Below are positions 21,370-32,372 of a stretch of DNA of 64,000 nucleotides, one piece after another. Location: the NCBI RefSeq assembly GCF_001704415.2, contig NC_030822.1, positions 56,847,345 through 56,911,344 of the forward strand, in the 5' to 3' direction. The position numbers and the translations under genes are program-made. Position 1 is the first letter of the stretch, and every line of letters begins with the position of its first letter. Source of the DNA: Capra hircus. Taxonomy: Eukaryota > Chordata > Mammalia > Artiodactyla > Bovidae. The notes beneath the pieces are model-generated. The model searched no databases. It saw only the letters and a list, made by a program, of their open reading frames with translations, and had not been told where the DNA came from.

Positions 21370-21950
21370 AGGGATTTTTAAAATACTTTATTATTTTTTT
21401 TTTGAGTAGTTTTAGATTCACAGAAAATTGGGCTGAAAATACAGAGTTCCCACATACCCCTGCCCCCACACATGAACAGCCTCCCCCACTATCGGCCTCT
21501 CTCGCTAGAATGGTACATTGGTTACAACTGATGAGCCTATACTGAGGCATCTTTATCACTTAGGAAGCCCCTAGTGTACATTGGTTCTGTACAGCCTGTG
21601 GATTTTGACAAATGTGTAATGACGTGCATTCAACATTGCGGTATCATACAGAATAGTTTCACGGCTCTACAAGTCCTCTGGGGCTCCACTAATTCATCCC
21701 TCCCCTCCCCCTCCTCCACCCCACTTCCTGGCAACCACTGATCTCTCACTGTCTCCGTAGTTATGCCTTTTCCAGAATGTCATGTAGTTGGACTCCCACA
21801 GTATGTAGCCCCTTTAGAGACTGGCTTCTTTCACTTAGCAATATGCATGTAAGTTTCCTCCATATATTTTCATGGCTTGATAGCTTACTTCTTTTTAGGG
21901 CTGAATAGTATTCTATTGTCTGGATGTACCACAGAATTATTTTTGTTTTC
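21370..21950 (-). mobile_element. L1M 3' end, second of a doublet
   Basis: The landmarks of the previous copy recur: GAGTAGTTTTAGATTCACAG, TTTTGACAAATGTGTAATG, ACCACTGATCTCTCACTGTC, CATGGCTTGATAGCTTAC and GAATAGTATTCTATTGTC. On the minus strand the last part encodes the L1 ORF2 C-terminal motif EYYSALKRSK. Confidence 0.85.
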
Positions 21951-21964
21951 ATTGTTTTTTTCAA

Positions 21965-22050
21965 CTGTAAAAGGGGAATAATAGAGTTGCTATTCCCAGA
22001 GTATGAAACATAGTGCCTGGCACACAGCACTTGCCTTGTATTATTATTGT
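21965..22050 (+). mobile_element. MIR 3' fragment
   Basis: TGTAAAAGGGGAATAATAGAG then ACATAGTGCCTGGCACACAG is the sense 3' end of MIR. Confidence 0.7.
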
Positions 22051-22075
22051 TAATTTTTTTTGTCTTTTTCAAGTC

Positions 22076-22163
22076 TTTATTTATTTATTTAAATTTATTT
22101 ATTTTAATTGGAAGCTAATTACTTTACAATATTGTATTGGTTTTGCCATACAGCAGCATGTTA
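22076..22163 (-). mobile_element. L1 3' terminus, short antisense piece
   Basis: T/A-rich start, then AATTGGAAGCTAATTACTTT, ACAATATTGTATTGGTTTTG and CCATACAGCAGCATG: the antisense end of a ruminant L1, also seen at 47268-47415 and in sense at 28800-28990. Confidence 0.75.
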
Positions 22164-22189
22164 TTTTTAACTTCTGCTCTTTACATTAT

Positions 22190-22880
22190 TACTGAACACT
22201 GATTCTCAGGACTGCTTGTTTAGGTCTTGGATGGGGAGAGTTTGCAGTACATTGGAGAGAATGAGACCAGTGTCCCAGGCTCAGGCTTTGGGACTAAAAC
22301 CATCTTGCATAAGTTCAAGCTGCTTTAACTCTGTGGGTCTCCATCAGATGATCTGAAAAAGGAAAGGTAAATCTGGGTGATGTATGATAGAAGCACCTCT
22401 CGAAAGACACTCATCAGGCTGATGCATCTGCCTAATGCCTCTGCTACTGGTGAGCCCCACAGCCTGGAGTGTTCTTGGGATCCTCTTCTGATTTCCCCAG
22501 GCAGGGGTAGCTTTGTCTATGGGGGGTGGGGTGAGACAGAGGATCAATCTCAGTGTGGTTCTTCAGGACAGATGGAGTAACCAGAGATCAGCTGAGCAGA
22601 AGAGTGACTGGCAGGTAAAGGCAGGTGTTTACCTGCTTGACCTAAAGGAGCCCAGAGATCCCAAGGATTCACTGAATGTCTGAATTGAAGAGCTACTGAA
22701 GTGGTGAGAAAAACACAAAGATCTAGGCAATATGGTAGTATAGGCAAGTGGGTGTTTTTTTTTTTTTTTCTCATAATAATTCTCCTGCCTGTCTTTCCTT
22801 CTCGCACTGTCATAGGATCAGAGAAAAATGTCTTGTACACAGATACCAAGTGAAAGCATAATTTTCTAAATACTTATAGT
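22190..22880. other. Single-copy-looking noncoding DNA
   Basis: No clear element. A T run at 22747-22769 may be a decayed antisense poly(A). Confidence 0.45.
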
Positions 22881-22884
22881 GCAA

Positions 22885-23035
22885 ACCTCACCATCTTAGA
22901 CAAACTATTTAATTCCTCAAGCCTCAGTCTCCTCATCTGTAGAATGAGAAGCACAATAGTACCAAGTCCATGGGATTGCAATGAGAGTTGATCAGATAAT
23001 CCACCTAAAGTCCAAGCCCAATGCCGGGTGTCTGA
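22885..23035 (+). mobile_element. MIR SINE
   Basis: CAAGCCTCAGTCTCCTCATC, TGTAGAATGAGAAGCACAATAG, and a terminal AATGCCGGGTGTCTG follow the sense MIR order (CCTCAGTTTCCTCATCTGTAAAATG, then the GTGCCTGG block). Confidence 0.7.
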
Positions 23036-23039
23036 TGTG

Positions 23040-23085
23040 TATATTTGCATGTGTGTGTGTGTGAGCGTGCGCGTGCTTGTGTGCT
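23040..23085. repeat. Interrupted (TG)n/(CG) tract
   Basis: Alternating TG and CG steps, a purine-pyrimidine alternation of the kind that favours left-handed DNA. Confidence 0.7.
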
Positions 23086-23164
23086 CATATATAGTAAACA
23101 GACAATCAGTTCCCACCATGATTTGATTACTACTTTCACCTCAGTTAAAGTTCTCTAAACTCTG

Positions 23165-23420
23165 TGTGACTAACCATTATTATCATCATCCCCATTTTAT
23201 GGATGAGACAACTGAGACTTCAAAAGATTAAAAAACTTGTTCATTTTCTTCTCCAGAGATCTTCCTGACCCAGGGTCAAACCTGCGTCTCCTATGTCTCT
23301 TGCATTGAAGGCCGATTATTTACCTGCTGAGCTATTGGGAAAACCAAGGATGCCCAGCTAGTAAGAAAAAGGGTTGGTGTTTGAACACATGCCTTTTTAT
23401 TCTGTATGCTCAAACCAATC
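23165..23420 (-). mobile_element. MIR SINE split by a Bov-tA fragment
   Basis: CCCCATTTTATGGATGAGAC, AACTGAGACTTCAAAAG and, past the interruption, GCCCAGCTAGTAAG: antisense MIR. Bases 23243-23345 are a Bov-tA piece (CTTCTCCAGAGATCTTCCTG, GCGTCTCCTATG, TTACCTGCTGAGC) in the same orientation. Confidence 0.72.
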
Positions 23421-23630
23421 CCCACCAAAACCCCAACTCTGAAGGACTACGCACGTGTAAGATTGTATTTCTATTTGAAAAATATCATACAGCCTGTTTC
23501 TAACTGAGGCTGATTTAGTTTGTTCATCCTTAGAGGTAAAGAACAGTGAATTTGTGGTTTAATAATGGTAAGAGAAATGGCTCTAGCCAAGCTGATTTCA
23601 GTTGGAACCCTGCTTTTTCACCTGGGAGAA

Positions 23631-23633
<3 letters not shown>

Positions 23634-23662
<29 letters not shown>
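23634..23662. repeat. (TG)n microsatellite
   Basis: About 14 uninterrupted TG units, then CATGCATGCATGCA-like repeats to about 23680. Probably length-variable between individuals. Confidence 0.92.
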
Positions 23663-23663
<1 letters not shown>

Positions 23664-24784
23664 ACTCATGCATGCATGCAGCGAAGGGGCACCATTTGTA
23701 CTGAGGAGGGAAAGTCACAGTGGTTAGGAGAGAGAATGACTTAGGAGGAGCTGCCAAGACACTGGAACTCAACCTAGCGCTGATGTATGATAACCAGGGC
23801 ACGTTACTGAAAGGCATAAAATAATACAAAAAGTTATTTTTCAGCCAATATGCTGACACAGCACCGTTTTGGGTCCCTAACTGAATATGATATATGAATT
23901 ATCTCAACAGAAAGTTGAAAGTAAAATTATAGAATATATCTTTCACTGTTTTATTTGGGCTGTAAAACGACACCTTATTATTTCTCCCTCCTGGGCTTCC
24001 TTTAATGAATCGGGATTTGAAAGTGAAATATTTATTATATTGCAGGGGAGAGATTACATCGTGCTTCTAAAAGGAGGGAGGAAGGGATATGGAAATGAGG
24101 TGGCATCTTGGAAACTGGTCTCTCGTTGATGAGAAATGGCTGATGCAGGTGTTTCCCTGAGTTGTGAGCAGCTTACTGAAGAAGACCCCTCCTCTGGTGT
24201 GCTGAACATGGGGGCATGGGATGCCAAGTCAGAGATCCAGGCCCCCAGCCTGCTCTCATCCATAAGCCCTTCTAGTTTGATTGGGAACATCCAGTGGATA
24301 AGAGATGCTTGATGATGATGTTTTCATGCATGGAGATGGAGTATCATGAGCCTTCTTGTTAAATCTGGCTGGGGTAGAGGAAAAAGAGTGAAGAAGGGGG
24401 AAGGCAATACCTTCATCTCCACTGGTTACTGGGTGTTGGTAATGACAATTGATTATTCACACCATAGGGCAGTTACTGCAAGTCAGCACTGGCTTAATGG
24501 ATATATTTCCTCTACTAGCTCCCAAATCAGTCCTGATGGATGATTATGGGAGTTTAGGATGTCATATAACTGCTCAGGGCCAGGCAAACCAGATTGTCTC
24601 ACTGTTTAGAATGAGAGCAATTGTTCTTAGGATACTAGAACATTCCTGGTGTCCCTGCTATAGATAATGGGAGAACAAATGTGTTAAAAGGTTGGGCACA
24701 CATTGTAAGACAAGGTTACCAAGCAGCGACGCCACATTTCTTGTGACCGTGACCATAGTGCAGGGAAGAGTATCTGTGCAAAAC
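23663..24784. other. Single-copy-looking noncoding DNA
   Basis: No element recognised with confidence. Old repeat remnants are possible at 24440-24670. Confidence 0.45.
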
Positions 24785-25000
24785 TTGAATTTACTCCTCA
24801 TTCATTCATCCGTCCATCTGTTCGTTTATTCCATAAATAGTCATGAGCACGTCTGTGTCCCATGCACTGTATTAAGCACTGTGGAAAAGCAAGAAGTCAT
24901 ATCCAGCTCCTGTGCTCAGTGACCTATGGGCTAGAGGGAAAGACAAACCATAAACAGGAATCCAAGAGGCATGTCAAGTTATATCATCGGATTATGGAAG
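24785..25000 (-). mobile_element. L2 3'-end fragment
   Basis: ATTCATTCATCC, CCATAAATAGTCATGAGCAC, CCATGCACTGTATTAAGCAC and AAAGACAAACCATAAACAGG follow the antisense L2 3' end. Confidence 0.6.
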
Positions 25001-25257
25001 GATACAGTGCTGGCACAAAAAGGAGACGATCAACTTTGCTCGAAGGAGGAGGATAGAGGGAAGGTTTCAGGTCCTCCACAAACTGATTCACAGACGACAT
25101 GCATTGAATGGATTCCTTCCTCATTAATGGCGGGGGGGGGGATAATATTTAAAAGCCACAGAAGGGCATACTAGAGAACACACAAGGTCAAAGAAATGTA
25201 AACAGGGTGGCAGAAACAGAGTGTTGGAGACAAAGCTCTCCAGGCTGTCAGGGTGTG

Positions 25258-25668
25258 GAGGTGAGAGTTGGACTGTGAAGAAAGCTGAGCACAGAAGAAT
25301 TGATGCTTTTGAACTGTGGTGCTGGAGAGAGTCCCTTGGACTGCAAGGAAATCTAACCAGTCCATCCTAAAGGAGATCAGTCCTGGGTGTTCAATGGAAG
25401 GACTGATGTTGAAGCTGAAACTCCAATACTTTGGCCATCTGATGCGAAGAACTGACTCATTGGAAAAGACCCTGATGCCGGGAAAGATTGAAGGCAGGAG
25501 GGGAAGGGAATGACAGAGGATGAGATGGCTGGATGGCATCACCAACTCAGTGGACATGAGTTTGGGTAAACTCTGGGAATTGGTGATGGACAGGGAGGCT
25601 TGGTGTGCTGCGATTCATGGGGTTGCAAATAGTCAGACACGACTGAGAGACTGAACTGAACTGACAGG
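25258..25668 (+). mobile_element. BovB 3' end, 5'-truncated
   Basis: Sense BovB C-terminal coding and 3' end: GAGAGTTGGACTGTGAAG, TTTTGAACTGTGGTGCTGG, CCAGTCCATCCTAAAGGAG, CATGGGGTTGCAAATAGTC, ending in GACTGAACTGAACTGA. Codes for LKLQYFGHLMRRTDSLEKTL but is frameshifted upstream. It keeps the GACAGAGGATGAGATGG stretch that the copy at 27-28.5 kb has lost in part. Confidence 0.94.
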
Positions 25669-27188
25669 GTATTATGTTTGTTGTGGAATCCTATTTTGTG
25701 GGTACAAACCTTGTATTCCCACAATGAATTCTCTTTTCCCATCACCTCATTGTGATTATTCTGATCTTTATGTTGTCTGATCTATATGTCTTACTCCAAA
25801 TCTGAAATTTGTCCCTACTCCTTAGCTTATACACACCACAATCAAGGCTGGCAAACATGGAGGTGAACGCTTCCCTGTCCAACTCACGAAATACGGTGAG
25901 AAGAACAGGGCCCAGTGCCCCCAGCCCACACCTTCATTGCCTCTAACACTCCGACCCAAGCCTTTCAGGGCTCATTCTCCTCTGGTGGCATTCACTGATG
26001 GGTCTCTATGTAAGCTGTTCATGGGGTGGGATGGGCATCTCTCTCCAGAAGCCAAGGGCCTTAAGCAGTTTAGCCTGAGTAGCCAGAGGCTGCTCTGCAA
26101 GCAGGAGGTATGTGAAACAGATTTGACTGGCACTCTGAGCTTGCAGGGGCTGGAGGGGCTGAACTCCATTTGTCAGGGTGGTGTTTTTGTGTTGAATGCT
26201 GTTAGCACTGGGAAGGAGCACGTGGTCTGGGAGGCTGGCGCACCAGTGAAATGGCAGCAGCCCCTGTGAGGTCAGGCGTAGGGGGCCTCCAGCAGGGATC
26301 TGCATCTTTCTTGTATTAGCAATTCAGAAGGGACTGGCAGCAACGTGAAACTCTCCCCTGACAGCTCCGAGTTAAGTGAAGGACCTGCCAATTGTGAAAT
26401 TCCCTGTATTCTCTGAGCGCCTGAGGTGGTGGCGACAGCCCACACGAGGAGGCCATGGCACTTCTTCCTGACAGCGATGGCATAACCCAGTGATTGCAAT
26501 GCATCTCATCTCCTTGTCATGGCAGTGCATACATATGGTTCACAGAAACACAGCTGCGTGAGACTTGGACAAAACCCGATCCTGCCTCTTCATCCTTTGT
26601 CTGCGGACTCTGTGACATGATCCAGATTACACAGTGGCCAAGTTCAGACTTGAACTCAGGTTTCCTGACCCCTCCTCTGTCTTCGCCCTGCATCTCTGAA
26701 TGTTTGTGGGGGAGGGCAGGGTCATGGGGGAAAATCAGTTGAAACAGCCAAACTAAGTAAGTGACAGATTGTCCGTGCATCTAATATCTGGCGGTCAATT
26801 TGTACACTGTTTCCAAACAAATTTGCCTTCTAACTTTTGCCAAGTTTAAATAGAAGATTCCTAGTCAATGACTGTATTTATCATTACATTTTACTTGTAG
26901 TGAAATGCATCTTTCCCCTTTGCCTCAGCACGTATAAATTTACATCTCAGTTGCTGAAATTCAAGGAGACAGTGTGAATGAAACTCCCCACCAAGGGTGG
27001 CAGAGGCTGGATGGACCTTGGCTGGGGCTGTTTGGAGGAGCCTGTCTGGCAGCAAGGGGAGGAATAAGGTGATGACCCCTAGAGGTCTCTTTCATTCTGG
27101 GGATGAGAACATTTCAAACATCTGCTGACACCCACACTGAGGTTGTTCAGGTGGGTGTGTTTAGGAGCTGTGGGCTACCAGAATTGAT
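25669..27188. other. Single-copy-looking noncoding DNA
   Basis: Mostly unrecognised. A MIR trace lies at 26600-26675 (AGTGGCCAAGTTCAGACTTG, AACTCAGGTTTCCTGACC). The AT-rich stretch 26770-26960 is non-repetitive. Overlapping frames near 25937-26305 occur on both strands and are not supported. Confidence 0.45.
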
Positions 27189-28515
27189 AGGTCTTGGAAG
27201 GCAATGCCAAAGAATGCTCAAACTACCGCACAATTGCACTCATCTCACATGCTAGTAAAGTAATGCTCAAAATTCTCCAAGCCAGGTTTCAGCAATACAT
27301 GAACCCTGAACTTCCAGATGTTCAAGCTGGTTTTAGAAAAGGCAGAGGAACCAGAGATCAAATTGCCAACATCCGCTGGATCATGGAAAAAGCAAGAGAG
27401 TTCCAGAAAAACATCTATTTCTGCTTTATTGACTATGCCAAAGCCTTTGATTGTGTGGATCACAACAAACTGTGGAAAATTCTGAAAGAGATGGGAATAC
27501 CAGAGCACCTGACCTGCCTCTTGAGAAATCTGTATGCAGCTCAGGAAGCAATGATTAGAACTGGACATGGAACAACAGACTGGTTCCAAATAGGAAAAGG
27601 AGTACGTCAAGGCTGCATATTGTCACCCTGCTTATTTAACTTATATCTTGAGTACATCATGAGAAAGGCTGGGTTGGAAGAAGCACAAGCTGGAATCAAG
27701 ATTGCCGGGAGAAATGTCAATAATCTCAGATATGCAGATGACACCACCTTTATGGCAGAAAGCGAAGAGGAACTAAAGAGCCTCTTGAGGAAAGTGAAAG
27801 AGGAGAGTGAAAAAGCTGGCTTAAAGCTCAACATTCAGAAAACGAAGATCATGGTATCCGGTCCCATCACGTCATGGCAAATAGATGGGGAAACAGTGGA
27901 AACAGTGTCAGACTATTTTTTGGTCTCCAAAATCACTGCAGATGGTGATTGCAGCCATGAAATTAAAAGACGCTTATTCCTTGGAAGAAAAGTTATGACC
28001 AACCCAGATAGCATATTCAAAAGCAGAGACATTACTTTGCCAACAAAGGTCCATCTAGTCAAGGCTATGGTTTTTCCAGTGGTCATGTATGGATGTGAGA
28101 GTTGGACTATGAAGAAAGCTGAGCGCCGAAGAATTGATGCTTTTGAACTGTGGTGTTGGAGAAGACTCTTGAGAGTCCCTTGGACTGCAAGGAGATCCAA
28201 CCAGTCCATTCTAAAGGAGATCAGTCCTGGGTATTCATTGGAAGGACTGATGCTAAAGCTGAAACTCCAATACTTTGGCCACCTGATGCGAAGAGTTGAC
28301 TTATTGGAAAAGACTCTGATGCTGGGAGGGATTGGGGGCAGGAGGAGAAGGGAACGACAGGATGAGATGGCTAGATGGCATCACCGACTCGATGGACATG
28401 AGTTTGAGTGAACTCTGGGAGTTGGTGATGGACAGGGAGGGCTGGCGTGCTGCAATTCATGGGGTCGCAAAGAGTCAGACACTACCGAACGACTGAACTG
28501 AACTGAACTGAACTG
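27189..28515 (+). mobile_element. BovB (RTE) LINE, 5'-truncated sense copy
   Basis: About 1.3 kb of BovB from mid reverse transcriptase to the (ACTGA)n-like 3' terminus at 28490-28515. It is the best-preserved coding BovB in the window. A stop (TAG) at 27188 lies just upstream of the homologous region. Confidence 0.95.
27194..28411 (+). pseudogene. BovB reverse transcriptase, 405-codon open frame, truncated at both ends
   Basis: BovB encodes an endonuclease-reverse transcriptase; this copy keeps the catalytic palm onward. The frame is open without interruption but begins inside the protein, at a TTG rather than an ATG, so no native start exists. Visible motifs: FIDYAKAFDCVDH (motif A, Asp at residue 80), GVRQGCILSPCLFN (motif B), RYADDTTFMAESEEE (YADD at 27731-27742, residues 180-183), and LKLQYFGHLMRR near the C-terminus. 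Compared with copies at 25512 and 49214, two bases are missing near 28360, so the last ~17 residues are out of frame and the ending at 28409-28411 is not the ancestral one. The endonuclease domain is absent. A product could not retrotranspose; expression is unknown. Confidence 0.9.
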
Positions 28516-28799
28516 GTGGAAACCAGAGCATGAAGAAGGTTCTCAGTATTTACAAGGAAATACATGTCTTGAATGGAAAAGAAAGGGAATGTTTTTAGAT
28601 GTGGATAGGTAGTGTGTGTGCATGTGTGTGTGTTGGGAGGGGCATGGCAGAGTCTTCCCTCTAGACCATCTCCTCCCCAACCCCACCAATCTCCCTTCAA
28701 TTTCTATCCCTTCTAGAAAAAAAATCAGGGACTTCCTTTCCTGCCATGAGCTTAGATATGGCTCTGTGATAATGAAATGAATTAAAAAAAAAACAACAC

Positions 28800-28990
28800 T
28801 CCAGGATGCAGACATAGAGAACAGACTTATGGACAAAATGGTGGGAAGGGATGGAAGGTGGGAGGGAAGACCAAAAAGGAGGGGACATATGTATGCCTAT
28901 GGCTGATTCACGTTGATATATGGCAGAGGCCAACACAATATTGTAAAGTGATTTTCCTTCAATTTAAAATAAATGTAATTGATGCTTATT
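28800..28990 (+). mobile_element. L1 3' terminus, sense piece
   Basis: GAGAACAGACTTATGGACAA, GGTGGGAGGGAAGACC, GATTCACGTTGATATATGGC, CAACACAATATTGTAAAGTG and TTTAAAATAAATG: the sense 3' end of a ruminant L1, 5'-truncated to about 190 bp. Confidence 0.8.
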
Positions 28991-29620
28991 ATAAAACTGA
29001 AAAAAAAATGTTTGGAAAAAAACCAAACACTCCAGAACTTTTACATATGAAAGGATGTGTTTCTGCTTCCCTTAATTATCTTGATGGGGTCTGTCTGCCC
29101 TCTAAGCAATAATGAGTGTTTCCCGTGTGTGTGCCATCCTTGGAACTCTCCTGGGGACCTTCAGCGTGGTCACATGAGTCTTTTCATTAGGTATATATTT
29201 TCATTTGTAACTTTGGGATTCAGCCAAGGTCATGCAGAGCCAAGTCTGAATTCAAGGAGGGAGATTTGCCAGGGATAGTGTCTTTTGGGTCACAAACTAA
29301 GTGTGGCTATATGGTGGCTCATTAGACTGTGTCGCTTCTCATCTTTGTTTGTCAAACTTGCCTTTGTTTTCTGTAATGGGAACATGCTTGACTATACCCT
29401 CTCACCTACCCCCTCCAGTTGTGATATTATTTAACTCTATTTTTAAATTCTGAATAACAACCACCACAACCAAACCCTTGTAATATTAACTCTTGGTCTG
29501 AGTAGACTGACATTCTTTCCTCTCCATCATCTTCACCCTTTCAGCCTGGAAAGAGCTCTAAGGGGTCTTCAAAAGCTTACACTTATATTTTGGTTCTGTT
29601 ATCCACCAGCTGTGGAAACT
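28991..29620. other. Single-copy-looking noncoding DNA
   Basis: A weak MIR trace near 29210-29265 (CAGCCAAGGTCATGCAGAGC). Otherwise nothing recognised. Confidence 0.45.
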
Positions 29621-29633
29621 CAAGGATGTCCTT

Positions 29634-29853
29634 GCATGTGTGCTAAGTCACTTCAGTTGTGTTGGGTTCGGTGACGCTATGGACTGCAGCCTGCCAAGCG
29701 CCTCTGTCCATAGGATTCTCCAGGCTAGAGTACTGGAATGGATTGCCATTTCCTCCTCTAGGGGATCTTTCTGACCCAGGGATCTAACCCAGGTCTCTTG
29801 TGTCTCCTGCATTGGCAAGCAGGTTCTTTACCACTAACACCACCTGGGAAGCC
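29634..29853 (-). mobile_element. Bov-tA SINE with perfect target duplication
   Basis: Full-length antisense Bov-tA between two copies of CAAGGATGTCCTT (29621-29633 and 29854-29866), identical over 13 bp, which points to a fairly recent insertion. Confidence 0.95.
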
Positions 29854-29909
29854 CAAGGATGTCCTTTGCCTTTTGTGCATTTCAGTGAAAGTAAGTAGAA
29901 GTGTTTACC

Positions 29910-29985
29910 TTGAAAACATGTGAAGATTAAATGAACAAATATGAGAAAGTTTCCAGTGAATAGGAGATGCTTAATAAGTGTATCT
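29910..29985 (+). mobile_element. MIR-like 3' fragment
   Basis: GAAGATTAAATGAACAAATATG and GATGCTTAATAAGTGTATC fit the sense MIR 3' end (GGATTAAATGAGTTAATA, then GCTCAATAAATG). Confidence 0.5.
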
Positions 29986-29989
29986 TATC

Positions 29990-30439
29990 TTAAATAAGGT
30001 AGCAGGTTGGGACGGTTCTCTTTCTATCCTCTTTTTAGTCTCTATTCTATTTCTCTGTCTAGTCCTGCCTTCCTAATTTCCTTGATACTCGTCACCATGA
30101 CTTGGGATATCTTCTGGTCTCTCCCTCTTTCATCAAGAAACCACTGGGAGATGGAGAAGGTGTAGGATAGGGTAGTGAAAGGGAATAAATAGAATTGGTC
30201 ATGACTCCACACCCAGCTGAGGGATGACACTACACAGATCTCAGACTGTGAGTCTCATTCAGCTGAAAATAGCCTCACAAGCCACTAGGCTCATGAGGCA
30301 GGGTCTTAACTGGATAGGAGGGCTGAAGTTCTCTTCTCCAGGCTCCCTGATAAGCCCTGGGGATGCAATGGTTAACAAGACACAGTCCTAGCTGAGAAGA
30401 CTTATTGTGTCTTATTCTCTGAACATTGTTGAAGGAGGA
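29990..30439. other. Single-copy-looking noncoding DNA
   Basis: Nothing recognised with confidence. Confidence 0.4.
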
Positions 30440-30579
30440 GAAGGTATACAGTAGGAGCTTCTAAACTGGCCCTAAATAATCCCTGACCCCAGAAATTCAT
30501 CTTTGTGTAAGCTCCTCCCCTCTGCTGTGGGCTGGGCCTAGTGACTTTTTTCCAACAATTAAAATCCAGCCAAAGAGGC
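30440..30579 (+). mobile_element. MLT1 LTR, left half
   Basis: CCTAAATAATCCCTGACCCC, TGTGTAAGCTCCTCCCCTCTG, CTGTGGGCTGGGCCTAGTGAC and TTCCAACAATTAAAATCC follow the MLT1 LTR order. It stops at AAAGAGGCAGGATG, where an L1 begins; the right half resumes at 32373. Confidence 0.8.
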
Positions 30580-31429
30580 AGGATGCCCCAGACTTCAGAC
30601 AATACTACAAGAGAGCCACAATAATCAGAGCAGTGTTGGCATTACATACATGGATCAATGGAACAGAATAGAGTCCAGAAATGAACCCACATACCTACTG
30701 GTAATTAACCTTCTACAAAAGAGGTAAGGATATACATACAATGGAGAAAAGACAATCTCTTGAGCTAGTGGTATTTGAAAGTTGGACAGTCTCTTGTAAA
30801 TCAATGAAATTAGAGCACTCCCTCACACCTTACACAAAAATAAATTCAAAATGGCTTAAAGATTTAGATATAAGATATGATACCATAAAACCCCTAGAAG
30901 AGAACATAAGCAAAATATTCTCTGACATTAATTGTAGCAATTAGGTCAGTGTCCCAAGGCTCCTAAAAGAAATAAAAATAAACACATGGGACCTAATCAA
31001 ATTTATAAGCTTTCACAGAGCAAAAGAAACCATAAACAAAATGAAAACAACAATCTATGATCTGAGAGAAAATATTTGCAAATGATGCAACTGACAAGGG
31101 GTTAATTTCCAAAATATACAAGAAACTCATTAGCTCAATTAAAAAAAAAAAAAACCAAACAACCCAATCAAATAATGGGCAGAAGACCTAAATAGACATG
31201 TCTCCAAAAAAGACATATAGATAGTTAACAGGCAAATAAAAAGATGCTTACCATTGTTAGTTACTGAGAAATGCAAACCAAAATTACAATGATGTATATC
31301 ACCTCACATCAGTCAGAAAGCCTATCATTAAAAAATCTACAAACAATGAATGCTGAGGAGGATATGGAGAAAAGGGAGCCCTCCTACACTATTGGTGGGA
31401 ACGTAAATTGGCACAGCCACTATGGAAAA

Positions 31430-31645
31430 GGGGCTTCCTAGGTGGTGCTAGGGGCAAAGAACCCACCTGCCAATGCAGGAAATGTAAGAGAGTCAGATTC
31501 TATCCTTGGGTCAGGAAGGCCCCTTGGAGGGCATGGCAATCCACTCTTGTATACTTGCCTGGAGAATCCCATGGACTGAGGAGCCTGGCAGGGTATAGTC
31601 CCTAGAGTTGCAAAGAGTTGGACATGACTGAAGCTACTCAGCACA
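31430..31645 (+). mobile_element. Bov-tA SINE inside the L1
   Basis: Sense copy from GGGGCTTCCTAGGTGGTGC to TGGACATGACTGAAGC, with target duplication ATGGAAAA (31422-31429 and 31646-31653) taken from L1 sequence. Confidence 0.92.
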
Positions 31646-31853
31646 ATGGAAAACAGTATGGCCGTTCCTTAAATTAAAAATAGAGTTACCATATGATCCA
31701 GCAATCCTACTCCTAGGCATATACTTGAAAAAGACAAAAACTCTAATTTGAAAAGATACCTGCCTCCCATGTTCATAGCAGGACTATTTATAGTAACCAA
31801 GACATGGAAACCACCTAAGTGTCCATCTACAGATGAAGGGATAAAGAAGATGT

Positions 31854-31856
<3 letters not shown>

Positions 31857-31891
<35 letters not shown>
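31857..31891. repeat. (AC)n microsatellite inside L1
   Basis: About 17 AC units at the point where other L1 copies have a short AT/AC stretch in coding sequence. Likely polymorphic. Confidence 0.92.
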
Positions 31892-31894
<3 letters not shown>

Positions 31895-32372
31895 GAATAC
31901 TACTCAGCCATAAAAGAGAATGAATTAATGCCATTTGCAGCAACGTGAATGGACCTAGAGATGATCATACTAAGCGAAGTAGGTCAGATAGAAAAAGACA
32001 GGTAGACAAATACCATAATATGTCACTTATATGTGGAGTCTTAAAAATAATACAAATGAACTTATTTTCAAAGCAGAAACAGACTCATAGACATAGAAAA
32101 CAAACTTACAGTTACCAAAGGGGAAAGGGGTAGAGGAGGGAAAAACCAGTTTCTTGGGATTAACAGATATATGTAAAATAGATACACAGATATATGTAAA
32201 ATAGATAAACAACAGGTTTCTTTTGTGTAACACAGGGAACTATATCCAGTGACTTGTAATAACCTATAATGGAAAAGACTACATATATATATATATATAA
32301 AGTGAAATCACTTTGCTGTATACCTGAAACTAAGACAGCATTGTAAATCAACTATACTTCAATAAAAAGAAA

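Larger units (their letters stand above)
30580..32372 (+). mobile_element. 5'-truncated L1 inserted in an MLT1 LTR
   Basis: Sense L1 from late ORF2 to the 3' end. It encodes TPYTKINSKWLKDLDIRYDT, closely matching the same region of the large L1 at 7940-8000, then MAQPLWK, and ends with TTCAATAAAAAG. Flanks AAAGAGGCAGGATG and AAAGAAAGTGGTGAGATG look like a decayed target duplication. A Bov-tA (31430-31645) and an (AC)n run interrupt it. Many stops and frameshifts. Confidence 0.9.

Noticed and set aside
20574..21950. Repeated blocks suggesting an ordered repeat array
   Set aside because: Only two long units, both L1 3' ends; no short direct repeats with unique spacers of a CRISPR kind occur anywhere.
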